Origin: Aquifex sp.
Lineage (GTDB): Bacteria > Aquificota > Aquificia > Aquificales > Aquificaceae
Reading direction: 5' to 3'
Length of the DNA stretch: 11,273 nucleotides
NCBI GenBank assembly: GCA_015487405.1
Contig: WFPV01000116.1
Span: 1-11,273 of the forward strand
The notes beneath the pieces were generated by a model. It saw only the letters and a list, made by a program, of their open reading frames with translations. It ran no database searches and was not told where the DNA came from. The number at the start of each line of letters is the position of its first letter. The stretch's first letter is position 1. A program made the translations under genes and the position numbers. Of the stretch, positions 11,161 through 11,273 are shown in pieces.

Positions 11161-11273
11161 TACTGTTTTGTTCCCTCTTCGTATCCTCTGTATTCAGTGA
11201 TTCCGTAGTGGCAAGATTTACAGCTCAGTCCATACCTCTTCGCTATCCTCTGGTGCTTTGAGTGTATATCCGC
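11160..11273 (-). CDS. c-type cytochrome, C-terminal fragment with a CxxCH haem motif (cut by right edge)
   Basis: The minus strand is open from the right edge to a TAA at 11160-11162, giving the last 37 residues of a protein. It contains C-K-S-C-H, a haem c attachment motif, 17 residues before the stop. Before it come several histidines (I-H-S-K-H-Q-R-I-A) that could be distal haem ligands, as in multihaem cytochromes. The tail is short and charged (E-Y-R-G-Y-E-E-G-T-K-Q). The protein would be exported for haem attachment, but the signal and the rest of the sequence lie beyond the window. The reading frame overlaps the aroK start by one base. Other proteins with a chance CxxCH exist, so the family stays open. 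Confidence 0.7.
   Translation of the reverse strand, partial: ADIHSKHQRIAKRYGLSCKSCHYGITEYRGYEEGTKQ

Noticed and set aside
1..11273. CRISPR arrays, insertion sequences, tRNA genes, phage genes
   Set aside because: I saw no regularly spaced repeats, transposase-like frames, terminal inverted repeats or cloverleaf sequences. All long frames are core metabolism, respiration or regulators.

Overview
The window reads as a compact, moderately AT-rich chromosome segment of a hyperthermophilic sulfur-oxidising bacterium of the Aquificae. It is most likely Aquifex aeolicus or a very close relative. The best single clue is the sulfide:quinone oxidoreductase at 5604-6896: its 430-residue length and cysteines 124, 156 and 347 match what I remember of the structurally characterised A. 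aeolicus enzyme. The species call is recognition from memory, not a database result.

Left part (1-5423, minus strand): two different haem-copper oxidases lie head to tail. The first operon, in transcription order, is coxC - sco - coxB - coxA1. Its genes are tightly coupled, and it starts at a good promoter (5499-5527) and ends at a terminator that contains the coxA1 stop codon (1478-1509). CoxA1 carries a Y-S-H-P-V-V motif in place of G-H-P-E-V, so it looks like an A2-type enzyme. The second operon is subunit IIa - coxB2 - coxA2 and encodes a B (ba3) type oxidase; coxA2 runs off the left edge. Its first gene is a 39-codon reading frame at 1156-1275 with a GTG start and a strong ribosome binding site. 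This is the gene most easily missed in the window.

Middle part: sqr is divergent from the coxC operon across a 180-bp AT-rich control region. Sulfide electrons enter the quinone pool through Sqr and can end on oxygen through the neighbouring oxidases, so 1-6896 is a coherent sulfide-respiration locus. Behind sqr sits a TetR-family gene that appears leaderless, with an imperfect 34-bp palindrome over its promoter.

Right part: moaE-moaA (molybdenum cofactor synthesis, minus strand) lie downstream of a second TetR-family gene. A perfect 9+2+9 palindrome sits immediately before moaE and is a good operator candidate. Divergent from that regulator are thiS and thiG (thiazole branch of thiamine synthesis, plus strand). 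thiG converges on and overlaps aroK (shikimate kinase, minus strand) by 33 nt. aroK follows the tail end of a c-type cytochrome gene with a CxxCH motif, cut off by the right edge.

No stretch longer than 300 bases lacks a gene. The gaps over 60 bp are 1276-1491, 5424-5603, 6897-6976 and 9820-9882, and each is described below. I saw no tRNA, rRNA, CRISPR array, insertion sequence or prophage gene. The genes belong to known families. The less described content is the small subunit gene, the oxidase motif, the operator candidates, the leaderless starts and the terminators that contain stop codons.
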